In this document: piece by piece, positions 25,317-35,135 of the stretch | Numbering within the stretch: position 1 is the first letter of the stretch | How the letters are laid out: the number at the start of each line of letters is the position of its first letter | Origin: Pseudoxanthobacter soli DSM 19599 | GTDB lineage: Bacteria; Pseudomonadota; Alphaproteobacteria; Rhizobiales; Segnochrobactraceae | DNA length: 64,000 bases | Direction: 5' to 3' | Assembly (NCBI GenBank): GCA_945898215.1 | Contig: CAMDHY010000006.1 | Location: forward strand, 1 to 64,000 | Translations under genes and position numbers: made by a program | The notes under the pieces: generated by a model | Told to the model about the DNA's origin: nothing | Seen by the model: the letters and a program-made list of their open reading frames with translations, nothing else | Databases searched by the model: none

Positions 25317-26753
25317 CTAGCCCCCCACCGGCCCGTCGGCGCTGACGTAGGCGAGCCGCAGCAGATTGGTCGCGCCGGGGGTGCCGAAGGGCACGCCGGC
25401 CATGATCAGGATGCGCTGGCCGGGCTTGGCGAAGCCTTCGGCGACGACGACGCGGTTCGCCTTCTCGACCATGTCCTCCTGGTCGCGGGCATCGTCGCCG
25501 ATGACGGCGTGGACGCCCCAGACGAGCGACAGCCGCCGCGCCGTCTGCGGCACCGGCGACAGTCCGATCAGGGCCGAGGCGGGGCGCTCGCGGGCGGCCC
25601 TCATCGCCGTCGTGCCCTTGGCCGTGTAGCAGACGATGGCGGCGACGTTCAGCGTCTCGGCGATCTGGCGGGCGGCGGCGCAGATCGCGTCGTTGCCGGT
25701 CGCCTCCGGCTCCGGCCGCTGCGCCTGCAGGATGCCGCGGTAAAAGCTCTCCCGCTCCACCGCCTCGGCGATGCGGTTCATCGTCGCCACCGCCTCCACC
25801 GGGAAGGCGCCGGCGGCCGATTCGGCCGACAGCATCACCGCGTCGGCGCCCTCGAAGACGGCGGTCGCCACATCCGAGACCTCGGCGCGCGTCGGCACCG
25901 GGGCGGAGATCATCGATTCCAGCATCTGGGTGGCGACGACGACGGGGCGGCCGGCCTTGCGGGCGGCGCGCGAGATGCGCTTCTGCAGGCCCGGCACCGC
26001 CTCGAGCGGCATCTCGACGCCGAGGTCGCCGCGCGCCACCATCAGCGCATCGGCGAGCTCGATGATCTCGTCGAGGCGCTCGATCGCCTGCGGCTTCTCG
26101 ATCTTCGCCATGACGAGGGCGCGGCCGCGGGCGATCTTGCGCACCTCGGCGAGGTCGTCGGGGCGCTGCACGAAGGAGAGGGCGATCCAGTCGGCGCCGG
26201 CATCGAGCGCCGCGTCGAGGTCGCTGCGGTCCTTGGGCGTGAGAGCGCTCACCGGCAGCGTCGTGTCGGGACAGCTGACGCCCTTGCGGTCGGACAGCTT
26301 GCCGCCGACCTCGACGCGGGTGACGGCGCGCTCCGGGCCCGCCTTGGTGACGACGAGCCGCACCTTGCCGTCGTCGAGCAGCAGGCGGTGGCCGGGGGCG
26401 AGTGAGCGCAGGATCTCGGGGTGCGGCAGGTAGGTCCGGCCGACGTCGCCGGGCTTCTCGTCACTGTCGAGCACGAAGGTGGCGCCGTCCTCGAGCGTCA
26501 CCGGCCCCTCGGCGAAGCGGCCGATGCGCAGCTTCGGCCCCTGCAGATCGGCGAGGATGCCGATCGGCCGGGCGACGGACTTCTCGACGTCGCGGATCAG
26601 CCCGACGAGGCGGCGCAGCGCCTCGTGGCTGGTGTGGCTCATGTTGATGCGGAAGCAGTCCGCACCGGCGCGCCAGAGCCGCTCGATGACGTCCCGTTCC
26701 GAGGAGGCTGGCCCGAGCGTGGCGAGGATCTTCGCCCGCCGCTCGCGCTTCAT
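25317..26753 (-). CDS. pyk: Pyruvate kinase
   Basis: A 478-residue pyruvate kinase (phosphoenolpyruvate + ADP to pyruvate + ATP). Motifs: KILATLGPAS at the N-terminus, FRINMSHTSH, DLQGPKLRIG, the active-site MAKIEKPQAIERLDEI with the catalytic lysine, MVARGDLGVEMP and VATQMLESM. The C-terminal domain is present. Its ATG overlaps the stop of the upstream DUF1036 gene (ATGA), a pairing conserved in Rhizobiales. Confidence 0.97.
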   Translation of the reverse strand: MKRERRAKILATLGPASSERDVIERLWRAGADCFRINMSHTSHEALRRLVGLIRDVEKSVARPIGILADLQGPKLRIGRFAEGPVTLEDGATFVLDSDEKPGDVGRTYLPHPEILRSLAPGHRLLLDDGKVRLVVTKAGPERAVTRVEVGGKLSDRKGVSCPDTTLPVSALTPKDRSDLDAALDAGADWIALSFVQRPDDLAEVRKIARGRALVMAKIEKPQAIERLDEIIELADALMVARGDLGVEMPLEAVPGLQKRISRAARKAGRPVVVATQMLESMISAPVPTRAEVSDVATAVFEGADAVMLSAESAAGAFPVEAVATMNRIAEAVERESFYRGILQAQRPEPEATGNDAICAAARQIAETLNVAAIVCYTAKGTTAMRAARERPASALIGLSPVPQTARRLSLVWGVHAVIGDDARDQEDMVEKANRVVVAEGFAKPGQRILIMAGVPFGTPGATNLLRLAYVSADGPVGG

Positions 26754-27232
26754 TGGCCGCCGGTCCCGCTCGTTGGCTTCTCGGTGAGCTGAACGGTCCA
26801 GTTGCGCTGGTCGCCTGTGTCGACCTCGAAGAAGCCGGTGCGCTCGAACCCGCGGGCGAGGCAGTCTTCCGTCCCCTCGATGGTGAATTCCTTGCCGCGC
26901 GTGCACATGAACGTCTGGCCGCCCCACTCGCCACCGTTGTCGTAGTCGACGGCATAAATGTAGAAGTAGCGGGAGTTGAGCGGGCCGCTGACCACCACTT
27001 CGCAGCTGTTGCTGGGGATGTTCCACCACCCCTCGGTCACCCAGCTCGCTTCGTTTTTGTAGCCGATGGATACGCCGACGTTGCCGGGCGTCTTGTTGCA
27101 GAGGCGGAAGTCCGCGCGGGCCTGCACCGTTCCCGCGAGAACGGCGCCGAATCCGACCAGCGAAAAGGTGATGAAGCCTCCGATGTGGCCTCGGCGACGG
27201 GTTCCCCTTCCCGTAAAGCCGCCCATTTTCAT
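26750..27232 (-). CDS. Secreted DUF1036 protein
   Basis: A 160-residue exported protein. A basic N-terminus and hydrophobic segment (GGFITFSLVGFGAVLAGTVQARA) form a signal peptide. The mature DUF1036 domain (ADFRLCNKT...VSIGYKNEASWVTEGWWNIP...) has four cysteines suited to two disulfides. Function is unknown. Its stop overlaps the pyk start. An in-frame ATG at 27271 would add 13 residues and cannot be excluded. Confidence 0.85.
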   Translation of the reverse strand: MKMGGFTGRGTRRRGHIGGFITFSLVGFGAVLAGTVQARADFRLCNKTPGNVGVSIGYKNEASWVTEGWWNIPSNSCEVVVSGPLNSRYFYIYAVDYDNGGEWGGQTFMCTRGKEFTIEGTEDCLARGFERTGFFEVDTGDQRNWTVQLTEKPTSGTGGQ

Positions 27233-27441
27233 CGTGTCATCCGACCTGCGGAAATGGCTTTTTTGGTACATGCGCGCTTCGTCTGTCTTTGTCAACGAAT
27301 GGCCGCCGTCAGGCCGGCCGACGCCGTCCGACCGGTGGAAAACCGGCGGCGACGCTGGACGGGAACGGGGCCGCCGGGGAACGGCGGAGCGAACGTGTTG
27401 CGGAGGATTGCGGCATCGGTGCGTCCGCGCAAGAGGCGAGT

Positions 27442-28344
27442 TCACTGATTCGCGAGCGGCCGCGGGCGCGGCCGGGCGATCCAGATCCCCGCCAGGATGG
27501 TGGCGCCGCCAACGGCCTGCAGCACCGAAAGCGCCTCGGAAAACACCAGCCAGCCCAGCACCGCCGCCGCCACCGCCTCGAGGAAGATGACGAGCGAGGA
27601 GAACGCCGCCGACAGGTGGCCGAGGGCATAGGCGAGCAGGCCCTGGCCGCCGACGTGGCTGACGAAGGCGAGCATGAACAGGGCCCCGGCGCCGGCGAGC
27701 GTCGCCGGCCAGAGGTCGCTCTCGAGCGTCAGCGCGGAGACGAGCAGGATCGCCGCCGTGACGAGCGAGGAGCGGAACAAGAGCAGCCCCGACGGCGTCG
27801 TGCGGCGCGCCACCCTGACCGCCAGGAAATAGCCGCCGAAGAACACCGAGGTGGCGATGCCGTAGAGATCGCCGAGGAGCCGCTCCGGCGCGAAGCTCCA
27901 GCTCGCGCCGACGAGGGCGAGGGCACCGGCGACGCAGAGCACGATGCCGAAGATGGTCGTCCGCTCGACGCGCTCGCCGATCAGGAGGCTCGAGCCGAGC
28001 GCCACCCACACCGGGGCGAGGGTGGCGAGCAGCGTGGCGTTCGCCATCGTCGTGTTGAAGATGGCGAGGTGCCAGAAGAACAGGTCGCCGGCGAACATCA
28101 GCCCGGCCACCACGGTCGCGGGCCGCCACGGCGCCGAGCCGCCGTCGAGGCGCGCCCAGATCCACAGGAGCGGCAGCGCCAGTCCCACGCGCCAGAACGC
28201 GCTTGTATAGGGCCCGACCTCGGCGAAGCGCACGAACACCGGCGAGATGCCCATCGCCAGCGCGCCGCCGACGAGGGCCGCGAAGGCCGCGATGACGCGG
28301 GCGGCCGGAGCGGCGGGAGGGCGGGCGGGGTCGGCGCTCGTCAC
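27442..28344 (-). CDS. EamA/DMT-family transporter
   Basis: A 300-residue inner-membrane protein with about ten hydrophobic helices in two EamA repeats (first ALVGGALAMGISPVFVRFAEVGPYTSAFWRV, second DLYGIATSVFFGGYFLAVRV...). Members of this drug/metabolite superfamily usually export amino acids or metabolites; no substrate can be read here. The start is a GTG at 28344; a longer in-frame version starting at 28461 would add 39 arginine-rich residues. The next gene is divergent. Confidence 0.88.
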   Translation of the reverse strand: MTSADPARPPAAPAARVIAAFAALVGGALAMGISPVFVRFAEVGPYTSAFWRVGLALPLLWIWARLDGGSAPWRPATVVAGLMFAGDLFFWHLAIFNTTMANATLLATLAPVWVALGSSLLIGERVERTTIFGIVLCVAGALALVGASWSFAPERLLGDLYGIATSVFFGGYFLAVRVARRTTPSGLLLFRSSLVTAAILLVSALTLESDLWPATLAGAGALFMLAFVSHVGGQGLLAYALGHLSAAFSSLVIFLEAVAAAVLGWLVFSEALSVLQAVGGATILAGIWIARPRPRPLANQ

Positions 28345-28506
28345 GGGCAAGGTCGTCTTGTTCCGGGAGGGCAAGGGGCGCCATGACCAGGCGCCATGAC
28401 GCGGCGCCGCGGCAGGCCGTCGAAGGCGGCGATAGCTATGGCACGCGGCCGTCGCTGTCACTATGGTTCACCCTTCCCGCCGTGCGACCCGTTGCCGAGA
28501 GCCGCC

Positions 28507-29319
28507 GTGACAGCGCAATCCCCGGACGCCTTCCCGCCCGTCGAGCGCCTCGACGGCGACACCGCCTGTGGCATCCTCGTCCTCTGCGACCACGCCTCGA
28601 ACGCCCTGCCGCCGGAGTACGGCACGCTCGGGCTCGACCCGAGCCAGCTCGAGCGCCACATCGGCTACGACATCGGCGCCGCCGCCGTGACGCGCGGCCT
28701 CGCCCGCCGGCTCGGCGCCCCGGCGCTGCTCACCACCTATTCCCGCCTCCTGATCGATCCCAATCGCGGCGACGACGACCCGACGCTGATCATGCGGCTG
28801 TCGGACGGCGCCGTCGTGCCGGCGAACGCCCGCCACACGGCCGAGGAGCGCGAGGCGCGGATCGCCCGATTCCACCGCCCCTACCACGCCGCCATCAAGG
28901 CCGAGCTCGACCGAATGGAGGCCCTCGGCCTCGTGCCGCTGATCGTCTCGATCCACTCGTTCACGCCGGTCTGGCGCGGCACGCCGCGGCCGTGGCACGT
29001 CGGCATGCTGTGGGATACCGACCCGCGGGCCGCCATCATGATGATCCGCGCCTTCGAGCGCGATCCCGCCCTCGTCGTCGGTGACAACGAGCCTTATGAC
29101 GGGGCGCTGCGCAACGACACGCTCTACGTCCACGGCAGCGCCCGCGGCTTCCCGCACGTCCTCGTCGAGGTCCGCCAGGACCTCATCGCCGACGACGCCG
29201 GCGCCGAGGCCTGGGCGGCCCGCCTCGAGCCGATCACGCGGGAGCTGCGCGCCGACCCCGAAATGGGCACAGTGCGCCGCTACGGATCGCGAGCGGGCGC
29301 CCTGCCGGTCGACGCCTGA
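28507..29319 (+). CDS. N-formylglutamate amidohydrolase family protein
   Basis: A 270-residue FGase-fold hydrolase. Conserved features: LVLCDHASNALPPEYG near residue 25 (metal-binding), TTYSRLLIDPNRG, HRPYHAAIKAELD and IVSIHSFTPVWRG. In histidine breakdown such enzymes cleave N-formylglutamate, but no hut genes are nearby and related proteins serve other roles. The GTG at 28507 begins the typical short leader. The next gene is a DUF1244 protein, a frequent neighbour. Confidence 0.88.
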   Translation: MTAQSPDAFPPVERLDGDTACGILVLCDHASNALPPEYGTLGLDPSQLERHIGYDIGAAAVTRGLARRLGAPALLTTYSRLLIDPNRGDDDPTLIMRLSDGAVVPANARHTAEEREARIARFHRPYHAAIKAELDRMEALGLVPLIVSIHSFTPVWRGTPRPWHVGMLWDTDPRAAIMMIRAFERDPALVVGDNEPYDGALRNDTLYVHGSARGFPHVLVEVRQDLIADDAGAEAWAARLEPITRELRADPEMGTVRRYGSRAGALPVDA

Positions 29320-29379
29320 GCGGCCATCGCCGCCACGACGACACGGGCGGCGACACCCGCGCCGTGAGGAGAAGAAGCG

Positions 29380-29685
29380 ATGACCGAGCTCGACGAGACC
29401 ACCCGCACGGCGCTCGAGGCGGCGGCCTTCCGCCGGCTGCTCGAGCACCTCAACACCCGCACCGACGTGCAGAACATCGACCTGATGAACCTCGCCGGCT
29501 TCTGCCGCAACTGCCTGTCGAACTGGTACCGCGAGGCCGCCGAGGCGAAGGGCCTCGCGGTGACCAAGGACCAGTCCCGCGAGGTCGTCTACGGCATGCC
29601 CTACGAGGAGTGGCGCGCCAAGCACCAGACCGAAGCGACGCCGGAGCAGAAGGCCGCTTTCGCGAAAGGCGGCGGTGGGCATTGA
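29380..29685 (+). CDS. DUF1244 family protein
   Basis: A 101-residue cytosolic protein with the DUF1244 core LLEHLNTRTDVQNIDLMNLAGFCRNCLSNWYREAA; the cysteines of the FCRNCL motif could bind metal. The tail includes VVYGMPYEEWRAKHQ. Function is unknown. It lies 60 bases after the N-formylglutamate amidohydrolase gene, on the same strand, consistent with a two-gene unit. Confidence 0.93.
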   Translation: MTELDETTRTALEAAAFRRLLEHLNTRTDVQNIDLMNLAGFCRNCLSNWYREAAEAKGLAVTKDQSREVVYGMPYEEWRAKHQTEATPEQKAAFAKGGGGH

Positions 29686-29739
29686 GGGCGCTCATGCTCC
29701 CTCTTCCTTTCCCTATACCTCTCCCTCTCCCTCTCCGTA

Positions 29740-29841
29740 GTCATTCCCGGCCTTGTGCCGGGAACCCATCCCTCTCCCCGGTCTCGGCGTCGGCGACTTC
29801 TTCGGCGTTGCATGGGTTCCCGGCACAAGGCCGGGAATGAC
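29740..29841. repeat. 30-bp perfect inverted repeat, REP-like element
   Basis: Arms 29740-29769 and 29812-29841 are exact reverse complements (left arm begins GTCATTCCCGGCCTTGTGCC), separated by 42 bases. Each arm holds its own short palindrome (CCCGGC...GCCGGG). The type is common as a dispersed intergenic element in Rhizobiales. It fills the gap between DUF1244 and truA, where a CT-rich hexamer run (CTCCCT units, about 29718-29736) also occurs. Confidence 0.9.
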
Positions 29842-29972
29842 CTCGAATGGGGGCTGGCTCCGCAGCCACCTCGCCCTCTGCCCCGGCCTCCGGCCCGTCG
29901 CGCCGCCCACCTCGCCCTTTGCCCGACCTCCGAGCTACCCCGCCGGCCGCCTGACCCGCCGCCCCGCAAGCC

Positions 29973-30764
29973 TCACTCGTCTCCGTCGGCCCCGGCCTCC
30001 GGCACCAACTCACCCGCCTCCGGATACACCACCCCCGTCAGACAGAGCCCGTCCGGCGGGGCGACCGGGCCGCAGCGGGCGCGGTCGCGGGCGTCGAGGG
30101 CGGCACGCAGGTCGGCACCACTCCAGCGGCCCTCGCCGACCTGCACGAGCGATCCCACCAGCGAGCGCACCTGGTTGTGCAGGAACGAGCGCGCCGCCGC
30201 CTCAACGACGATCCGATCGCCGTCGCCCTCGCGCGCCACCGACAGCACGTCGAGGGTCCGAACCGGGCTCTTCGCCTGGCAGGCGGCGGCGCGGAAGGTG
30301 GTGAAGTCGTGCCGGCCGAGGAGCCCCTGCGCCGCCGCGTGCATCGCCTCGGCGTCGAGCCGGCGCGGCACGTGCCAGACCCGGTGGCGGTCGAGCGCCG
30401 GCGGCGCCCGCCGGTCGAGAACCAGGTAGCGGTAGCGCCGGCCGATCGCCGAGAAGCGCGCGTCGAAATCGTCCGCCACCCGCTCGACCTGAAGTACCGC
30501 CACCGGGTGGGGCCGCAGGTGCGCGTTCAGCGCGTCGCGGATCCGGTCGGCCGGCCAGTCGCGGGAAAGGTCGAGATGGGCGACCTGTCCCGACGCGTGC
30601 ACGCCGGCGTCCGTCCGCCCGGCCCCGCGCACCCCCGGCCGCTCGCCGGTGAAGGCGAAGACGGCGTCCTCCAGCACCCCCTGCACCGACAGCCCGTCGG
30701 CCTGCCGCTGCCAGCCGACGAAGGGCGTGCCGTCATATTCGAGCGTGAGCTTGGTGCGGGGCAT
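29973..30764 (-). CDS. truA: tRNA pseudouridine(38-40) synthase TruA
   Basis: A 263-residue pseudouridine synthase. N-terminal [16 protein letters not shown], catalytic motif [14 protein letters not shown] with the nucleophilic aspartate, and C-terminal [25 protein letters not shown] are all typical. It modifies uridines 38-40 of the tRNA anticodon arm. In many alphaproteobacteria it follows def and fmt directly; here a gene on the opposite strand separates it from fmt. Confidence 0.96.
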   Translation of the reverse strand: MPRTKLTLEYDGTPFVGWQRQADGLSVQGVLEDAVFAFTGERPGVRGAGRTDAGVHASGQVAHLDLSRDWPADRIRDALNAHLRPHPVAVLQVERVADDFDARFSAIGRRYRYLVLDRRAPPALDRHRVWHVPRRLDAEAMHAAAQGLLGRHDFTTFRAAACQAKSPVRTLDVLSVAREGDGDRIVVEAAARSFLHNQVRSLVGSLVQVGEGRWSGADLRAALDARDRARCGPVAPPDGLCLTGVVYPEAGELVPEAGADGDE

Positions 30765-30867
30765 GGTGATCTTCGGACGGGAACAGGGAGACGGCAGTGG
30801 CGGCGCGATCGGTTGGGTGTATAGCCGAAACGACGTCCGTTCTCTCCCCGCGGCGACCCCCCGAGCC

Positions 30868-31191
30868 GTGCGCAACATCCTCTTCGTCTGTGGCCGCAAC
30901 CGCCTGAGGAGCCCGACGGCGGAACAGGTGTTCGCCGCGCTGTCCGACGTCGAGACCGATTCCGGCGGCGTTGCCGACGATGCCGAGACGCCGGTGTCGG
31001 CCGAGCAGATCGCCTGGGCCGACGTCGTCGTGGTGATGGAGCGCGCCCACCAGCGCCGCCTGAAGCGACGCTTTCCGGCAGCGCTCGCGGGCAAACGCGT
31101 CGTCTGCCTCGACATCCCCGACCGCTACACGTTCCTGCAGCCGGAGCTCGTCGCCCTCCTCGAGGCCCGCGCCCACCGCTTTTTGCGGTGA
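30868..31191 (+). CDS. Low-molecular-weight protein tyrosine phosphatase-like protein
   Basis: A 107-residue short LMW-PTP-fold protein. The phosphate loop CGRNRLRS (residues 8-15) keeps the C-x5-R-S catalytic signature, and a D-x-P-D-x-Y segment (DIPDRY) supplies the general acid. The standard second cysteine (CxGNxCRSP) is absent. The GTG at 30868 sits right at the first strand (RNILFVC); longer in-frame starts would overlap truA antisense. It lies on the opposite strand between fmt and truA. Confidence 0.78.
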   Translation: MRNILFVCGRNRLRSPTAEQVFAALSDVETDSGGVADDAETPVSAEQIAWADVVVVMERAHQRRLKRRFPAALAGKRVVCLDIPDRYTFLQPELVALLEARAHRFLR

Positions 31192-31197
31192 GAGCCC

Positions 31198-32130
31198 TTA
31201 CCCGAGCCGCGTCCCCGTCGGCACCGGCGTGCCGCGCAGGAAATCCGTGGCCGCCATCGGCCCCTTGCCGGCGCGCTGGACGGTGACGAGGCGGACCGCA
31301 CCCGTGCCGCAGGCGATGGTGAGCCCGTCGTCGAGGGCCGTGCCCGGCGCGCCGGCGCCGTCCACAACGGCCGTGCGGAGAACCTTCAGCCGCTCGACCT
31401 TGCCGCCGCGCTCGATCTCGCAGAAGGCGCCGGGGAAGGGCGACAGCCCGCGCACGTGGTCGTGCACGGCCTTGGCCGGCCAGGACCAGTCGATTCGCGT
31501 CTCGGCGTTGGTCAGCTTCGCCGCATAGGTGACGCCGTCCGCCGGCTGCGGCGTGCACTCCAACCGGCCCGCCTCCAGTGCCGCCAGCGCCCTGACCATC
31601 AGGGCGGCGCCGAGCAGGGCGAGGCGGTCGTGCAACTCGCCCGCCGTCTCGTCCGGCCCGATCGGCGTACGTTCCGAAAGGCAGACCGGGCCGGTGTCGA
31701 GGCTCGCGTCCATGCGCATCACCATCGCGCCGCTCTCGCCGTCGCCCGCCATCACTGCCCGGTTGATCGGAGCAGCACCGCGCCACCGCGGCAACAGCGA
31801 GGCGTGCAGGTTGAGGCACCCGTGGCGGGGCGCGTCGAGCACCGGCTTCGGCAGGATCAGCCCGTAGGCGACCACCACCGCGACGTCCGCCCCGTGCGCC
31901 GCGAACGCCGCCTGGTCGGTGGGATCACGCAGCCGCGCCGGCGTCAGCACCGGCACGCCGAGCCGCTCCGCCGCCTCGTGGACGGCCGAGCGCCGCTCGG
32001 CCATGCCGCGGCCGGCGGGGCGGGGTGCGCGCGTGTAGGCGGCGGCGAGGTGGTGGCCGGCGCCGGCGATCGCCTCGAGTGTCGGCACGGCGAAGTCCGG
32101 CGTGCCCATGAAGACGATTTTCAGCGGCAT
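31198..32130 (-). CDS. fmt: Methionyl-tRNA formyltransferase
   Basis: A 310-residue enzyme that formylates initiator Met-tRNA. N-terminal [14 protein letters not shown], the catalytic asparagine/histidine region [21 protein letters not shown], the MDASLDTGP motif and a C-terminal OB-like domain are present. It is 11 bases downstream of def on the same strand, the classical def-fmt pair. Confidence 0.97.
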   Translation of the reverse strand: MPLKIVFMGTPDFAVPTLEAIAGAGHHLAAAYTRAPRPAGRGMAERRSAVHEAAERLGVPVLTPARLRDPTDQAAFAAHGADVAVVVAYGLILPKPVLDAPRHGCLNLHASLLPRWRGAAPINRAVMAGDGESGAMVMRMDASLDTGPVCLSERTPIGPDETAGELHDRLALLGAALMVRALAALEAGRLECTPQPADGVTYAAKLTNAETRIDWSWPAKAVHDHVRGLSPFPGAFCEIERGGKVERLKVLRTAVVDGAGAPGTALDDGLTIACGTGAVRLVTVQRAGKGPMAATDFLRGTPVPTGTRLG

Positions 32131-32140
32131 CGCGCGCCGC

Positions 32141-32695
32141 TCACGCGGCGCCCATCTTGGCGCGCTCGGGGCGCTTCGGCGCCGGGGCACCCATCTTCGC
32201 CTGCTTCTTCGCCCGCTTGACGATCAGCCCGCGCTTCAGCCGCGACAGGTGGTCGATGAACAGCACGCCGTTCAGGTGGTCGATCTCGTGCTGCAGGCAG
32301 GTGGCGAGCAGGCCGTCGGCCGTCATCTCGCCCTCGGCGCCGTCGCGGTCGAGAAAGCGCACGCGGATCTGCGCCGGCCGCTCCACCTCGGCATATTCCT
32401 CCGGGATCGACAGGCAGCCTTCCTCGTGGGTCGACAGCGCCTCGGACGACCAGACGATCTGCGGGTTGATGAAGGCCATCGGGTTTGGCGGCGTATCGCC
32501 CCGTGTTGCGTCGAGAACGATCAGACGCCGCGGCACGGCGATCTGCACCGCCGCAAGCCCGATTCCGGGCGCGTCATACATGGTCTCGAACATGTCCTCG
32601 ATCAGTGCCCTGAGCTCCGCGTCCACGGTGTGGATCGGCTCGCTCGCCTGCCGGAGCATCGGATCGGGCAGCTTGATGATTTCGCGTATCGCCAT
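32141..32695 (-). CDS. def: Peptide deformylase
   Basis: A 184-residue metalloenzyme that removes the formyl group from nascent proteins. The three active-site motifs are GIGLAAVQ (V replaces the usual P), EEGCLS and [11 protein letters not shown]-terminal lysine/alanine-rich tail repeats an AKMGA unit ([22 protein letters not shown]), longer than in many homologues. It heads the def-fmt unit and is divergent from rmuC. Confidence 0.96.
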   Translation of the reverse strand: MAIREIIKLPDPMLRQASEPIHTVDAELRALIEDMFETMYDAPGIGLAAVQIAVPRRLIVLDATRGDTPPNPMAFINPQIVWSSEALSTHEEGCLSIPEEYAEVERPAQIRVRFLDRDGAEGEMTADGLLATCLQHEIDHLNGVLFIDHLSRLKRGLIVKRAKKQAKMGAPAPKRPERAKMGAA

Positions 32696-32785
32696 TTTCG
32701 CTAGATATGAAACCGCGCATTCCCGGTCAATCGGGATGCTGTCGCGGCGAATCGCTTGGGTCGCGAATCGGCGTAAAGCAGGGGC

Positions 32786-33985
32786 ATGTTCGAAGGGCCC
32801 CTTGCCGAACCGCTGTTCATGCTGGGCACGCGCGCCGTGCTCGTCGGCGAGGTCGCGATCGCTGCAGGGGCGGTGCTCGTGGTGCTCCTCCTCGTCACGC
32901 TGATGGCGCTGCGCAGGGCGGCCCGCGCCGGCCTCGAGGCCGAATTCCTCGCCGCCGAGCGCACCGAGGTGCTGGAGGAGCGCATCGGCGAGCTCCTGCG
33001 CGTGCAGTCGGAGACGTCCGGCCGGCTGCAGACGATGGCGGAGGTGCTGGGCTCCCGCCAGAGCGACCTCGCCCGGCTGGTGAGCGAGCGCCTCGACGGC
33101 CTCGGCCACCGCCTCGGCCAGTCGATGGCGGAGACGACGAAGTCGACCCATCAGAACCTCACCCAGCTGAACGAGCGCCTCGCCGTCATCGACCGCGCCC
33201 AGGACACCATCGCCAAGCTCTCGGGCCATGTCGTCGCGCTGGAGAAGATCTTCGCCGACAAGCAGACGCGCGGTGCCTTCGGGCAGGGGCGGATGGAGGC
33301 GATCGTCCGCGACGCGCTGCCCACCGGCGCCTACGAGTTCCAGGCGACGCTGTCGAACGGCACCCGGCCCGACTGCCTGGTGCGGCTGTCGAACGGCCAG
33401 CCGCCGCTCGCCATCGACGCCAAGTTTCCGCTCGAGGCCTACAACCGCATCCGCGCCGCCGACCGGCCGGAGCTCGCCAAGGCGGCCGAGACGCAGTTCC
33501 GCCGCGACCTCGGCAAGCACGTCGACGACATCAGCGCCCGCTACCTCATCCCCGGCGAGACCCAGGATACCGCCTTCCTGTTCGTGCCGTCGGAATCGGT
33601 GTTCGCCGAGATCCACGAGCGCTTCGAGGACATCGTCGCCCGCGCAGGCGCCGCCCGCGTCGTCATCGTCTCGCCGTCGCTGCTCGTGCTGTCGGTGCAG
33701 GTGGTGCAGGCGATCCTGCGCGACGAGCGCATGCGCGAGCAGGCTCACATCGTCCAGGCCGAGGTGCGCCGCCTCGTCGAGGACGTCGTGCGCCTGCACG
33801 AGCGCACGCTCGCGCTGCAGAAGCACATCGCCCAGTCGGCCGGCGATCTCGACCAGATCGTCGTTTCCGCCGACAAGATCCGCCGCCGCGGCGGCCGCAT
33901 CGAGGCGCTCGACCTCGACGAACCGGCGGTCGCGCCGCTAGGGTCTGCTGACCCTTCTAACGACGGCCGTCGCGCCGCATCCTGA
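32786..33985 (+). CDS. rmuC: DNA recombination protein RmuC
   Basis: A 399-residue RmuC protein: an N-terminal membrane helix ([21 protein letters not shown]), a coiled-coil region (about 50-150) and a restriction-endonuclease-like domain with the PDCLVRL...[10 protein letters not shown] motif that forms the PD-(D/E)xK site. RmuC limits inversions at short repeats. The C-terminus ends in a short low-complexity tail. It is divergent from def by 90 bases. Confidence 0.94.
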   Translation: MFEGPLAEPLFMLGTRAVLVGEVAIAAGAVLVVLLLVTLMALRRAARAGLEAEFLAAERTEVLEERIGELLRVQSETSGRLQTMAEVLGSRQSDLARLVSERLDGLGHRLGQSMAETTKSTHQNLTQLNERLAVIDRAQDTIAKLSGHVVALEKIFADKQTRGAFGQGRMEAIVRDALPTGAYEFQATLSNGTRPDCLVRLSNGQPPLAIDAKFPLEAYNRIRAADRPELAKAAETQFRRDLGKHVDDISARYLIPGETQDTAFLFVPSESVFAEIHERFEDIVARAGAARVVIVSPSLLVLSVQVVQAILRDERMREQAHIVQAEVRRLVEDVVRLHERTLALQKHIAQSAGDLDQIVVSADKIRRRGGRIEALDLDEPAVAPLGSADPSNDGRRAAS

Positions 33986-34012
33986 CCCTTCAAAATCACG
34001 ATCGAGGCGGCG

Positions 34013-34957
34013 ATGACGATCCTCCTGTCGACAGGCATCTGGCCGGTGGAAGACTGGCAGCGGCCGCTGGCGAAGCTCGCTCCCGGCCGCCGCGTCGTCG
34101 TCGCCGGTCGTGACGACTACGACCCCGCCGAGGTGCGCTACGCGCTGGCCTGGAAGCCGCCGGAGGGCCTTCTCGCCGGCCTGCCGAACCTCGCCGCGAT
34201 CTTCTCGCTCGGCGCCGGCGTCGACCACATCCTCGGCGATCCGACGCTGCCCGACGTGCCGCTCGCCCGCATCGTCGACCCGGACCTCACCATGCGGATG
34301 ACCGAGTGGGTGGTGCTGCAGGTGCTGTTCCACCACCGCCAGACCTTCGGCTACATGCGCCAGCAGCGCGAGCGCCACTGGGACGAGATCCGCCAGCCGG
34401 CGGCGAAGGACGTGCGCGTCGGTGTCATGGGCCTCGGCGTGCTCGGCCGCGACGCAGTGGAGGTGATCGCCCGCCTCGGCTTCGACACCGCCGGCTGGAG
34501 CCGCTCGGCCCAGGAGATCCCCGGCGTCGCCTGCTTCCACGGTGAGGCCGGCTTCGACGCCTTCCTTGCCCGCACCGACATTCTCGTCTCGCTGTTGCCG
34601 CTGACGCCGGAGACGCAAGGGTTGATCGACCGTCGGCTGCTGTCGAAGCTGCCGCGCGATGGCGCGCTCGGCGGTGCGGTGCTGATCAACGCCGGCCGCG
34701 GCGGGCAGCAGGTGGAGGCCGACGTGCTCGCTGCACTGGAGGACGGCACGCTGATTGGCGCCAGCCTCGACGTCTTCGAGACCGAGCCGCTGCCGGCTGA
34801 CAGCCCGTTCTGGTCGCACCCGAAGGTGCTCGTCTATCCGCACGTCGCCGCCGTCAGCGACGCCAACGCGCTGACCCGCCTCATCCTGCGCCAGATCGAG
34901 CGCGTCGAAGCCGGCCTGCCGCCGGAGCACCTTGTCGACCGCGCGCGGGGCTACTGA
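34013..34957 (+). CDS. D-2-hydroxyacid dehydrogenase, glyoxylate/hydroxypyruvate reductase-like
   Basis: A 314-residue NAD(P)H-dependent 2-hydroxyacid dehydrogenase of the GhrA type. The Rossmann motif GVMGLGVLGRDA lies near residue 140, NAGRGGQQVEADVL near 228, and the catalytic E/H pair in DVFETEPLP and YPHVAAV. GhrA-type enzymes reduce glyoxylate and hydroxypyruvate. It starts 27 bases after rmuC; exact substrate is uncertain. Confidence 0.9.
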   Translation: MTILLSTGIWPVEDWQRPLAKLAPGRRVVVAGRDDYDPAEVRYALAWKPPEGLLAGLPNLAAIFSLGAGVDHILGDPTLPDVPLARIVDPDLTMRMTEWVVLQVLFHHRQTFGYMRQQRERHWDEIRQPAAKDVRVGVMGLGVLGRDAVEVIARLGFDTAGWSRSAQEIPGVACFHGEAGFDAFLARTDILVSLLPLTPETQGLIDRRLLSKLPRDGALGGAVLINAGRGGQQVEADVLAALEDGTLIGASLDVFETEPLPADSPFWSHPKVLVYPHVAAVSDANALTRLILRQIERVEAGLPPEHLVDRARGY

Positions 34958-35135
34958 GCGGCCGACCCCCGCCGTCTGCCAGTGAAGCAGCCCTGTGGCT
35001 TCCGTGTGCAGGTGCGGTATAGTGGAAGGCGAGGCTGTGAGGCGTCACATGATCCGCAGGGCGGATCGAAGCCGGCCCATGCATCTTCGAAATCGTCCGA
35101 CAATCGGCACGGATGCAGCAGGTGGCCGCTCTCCA

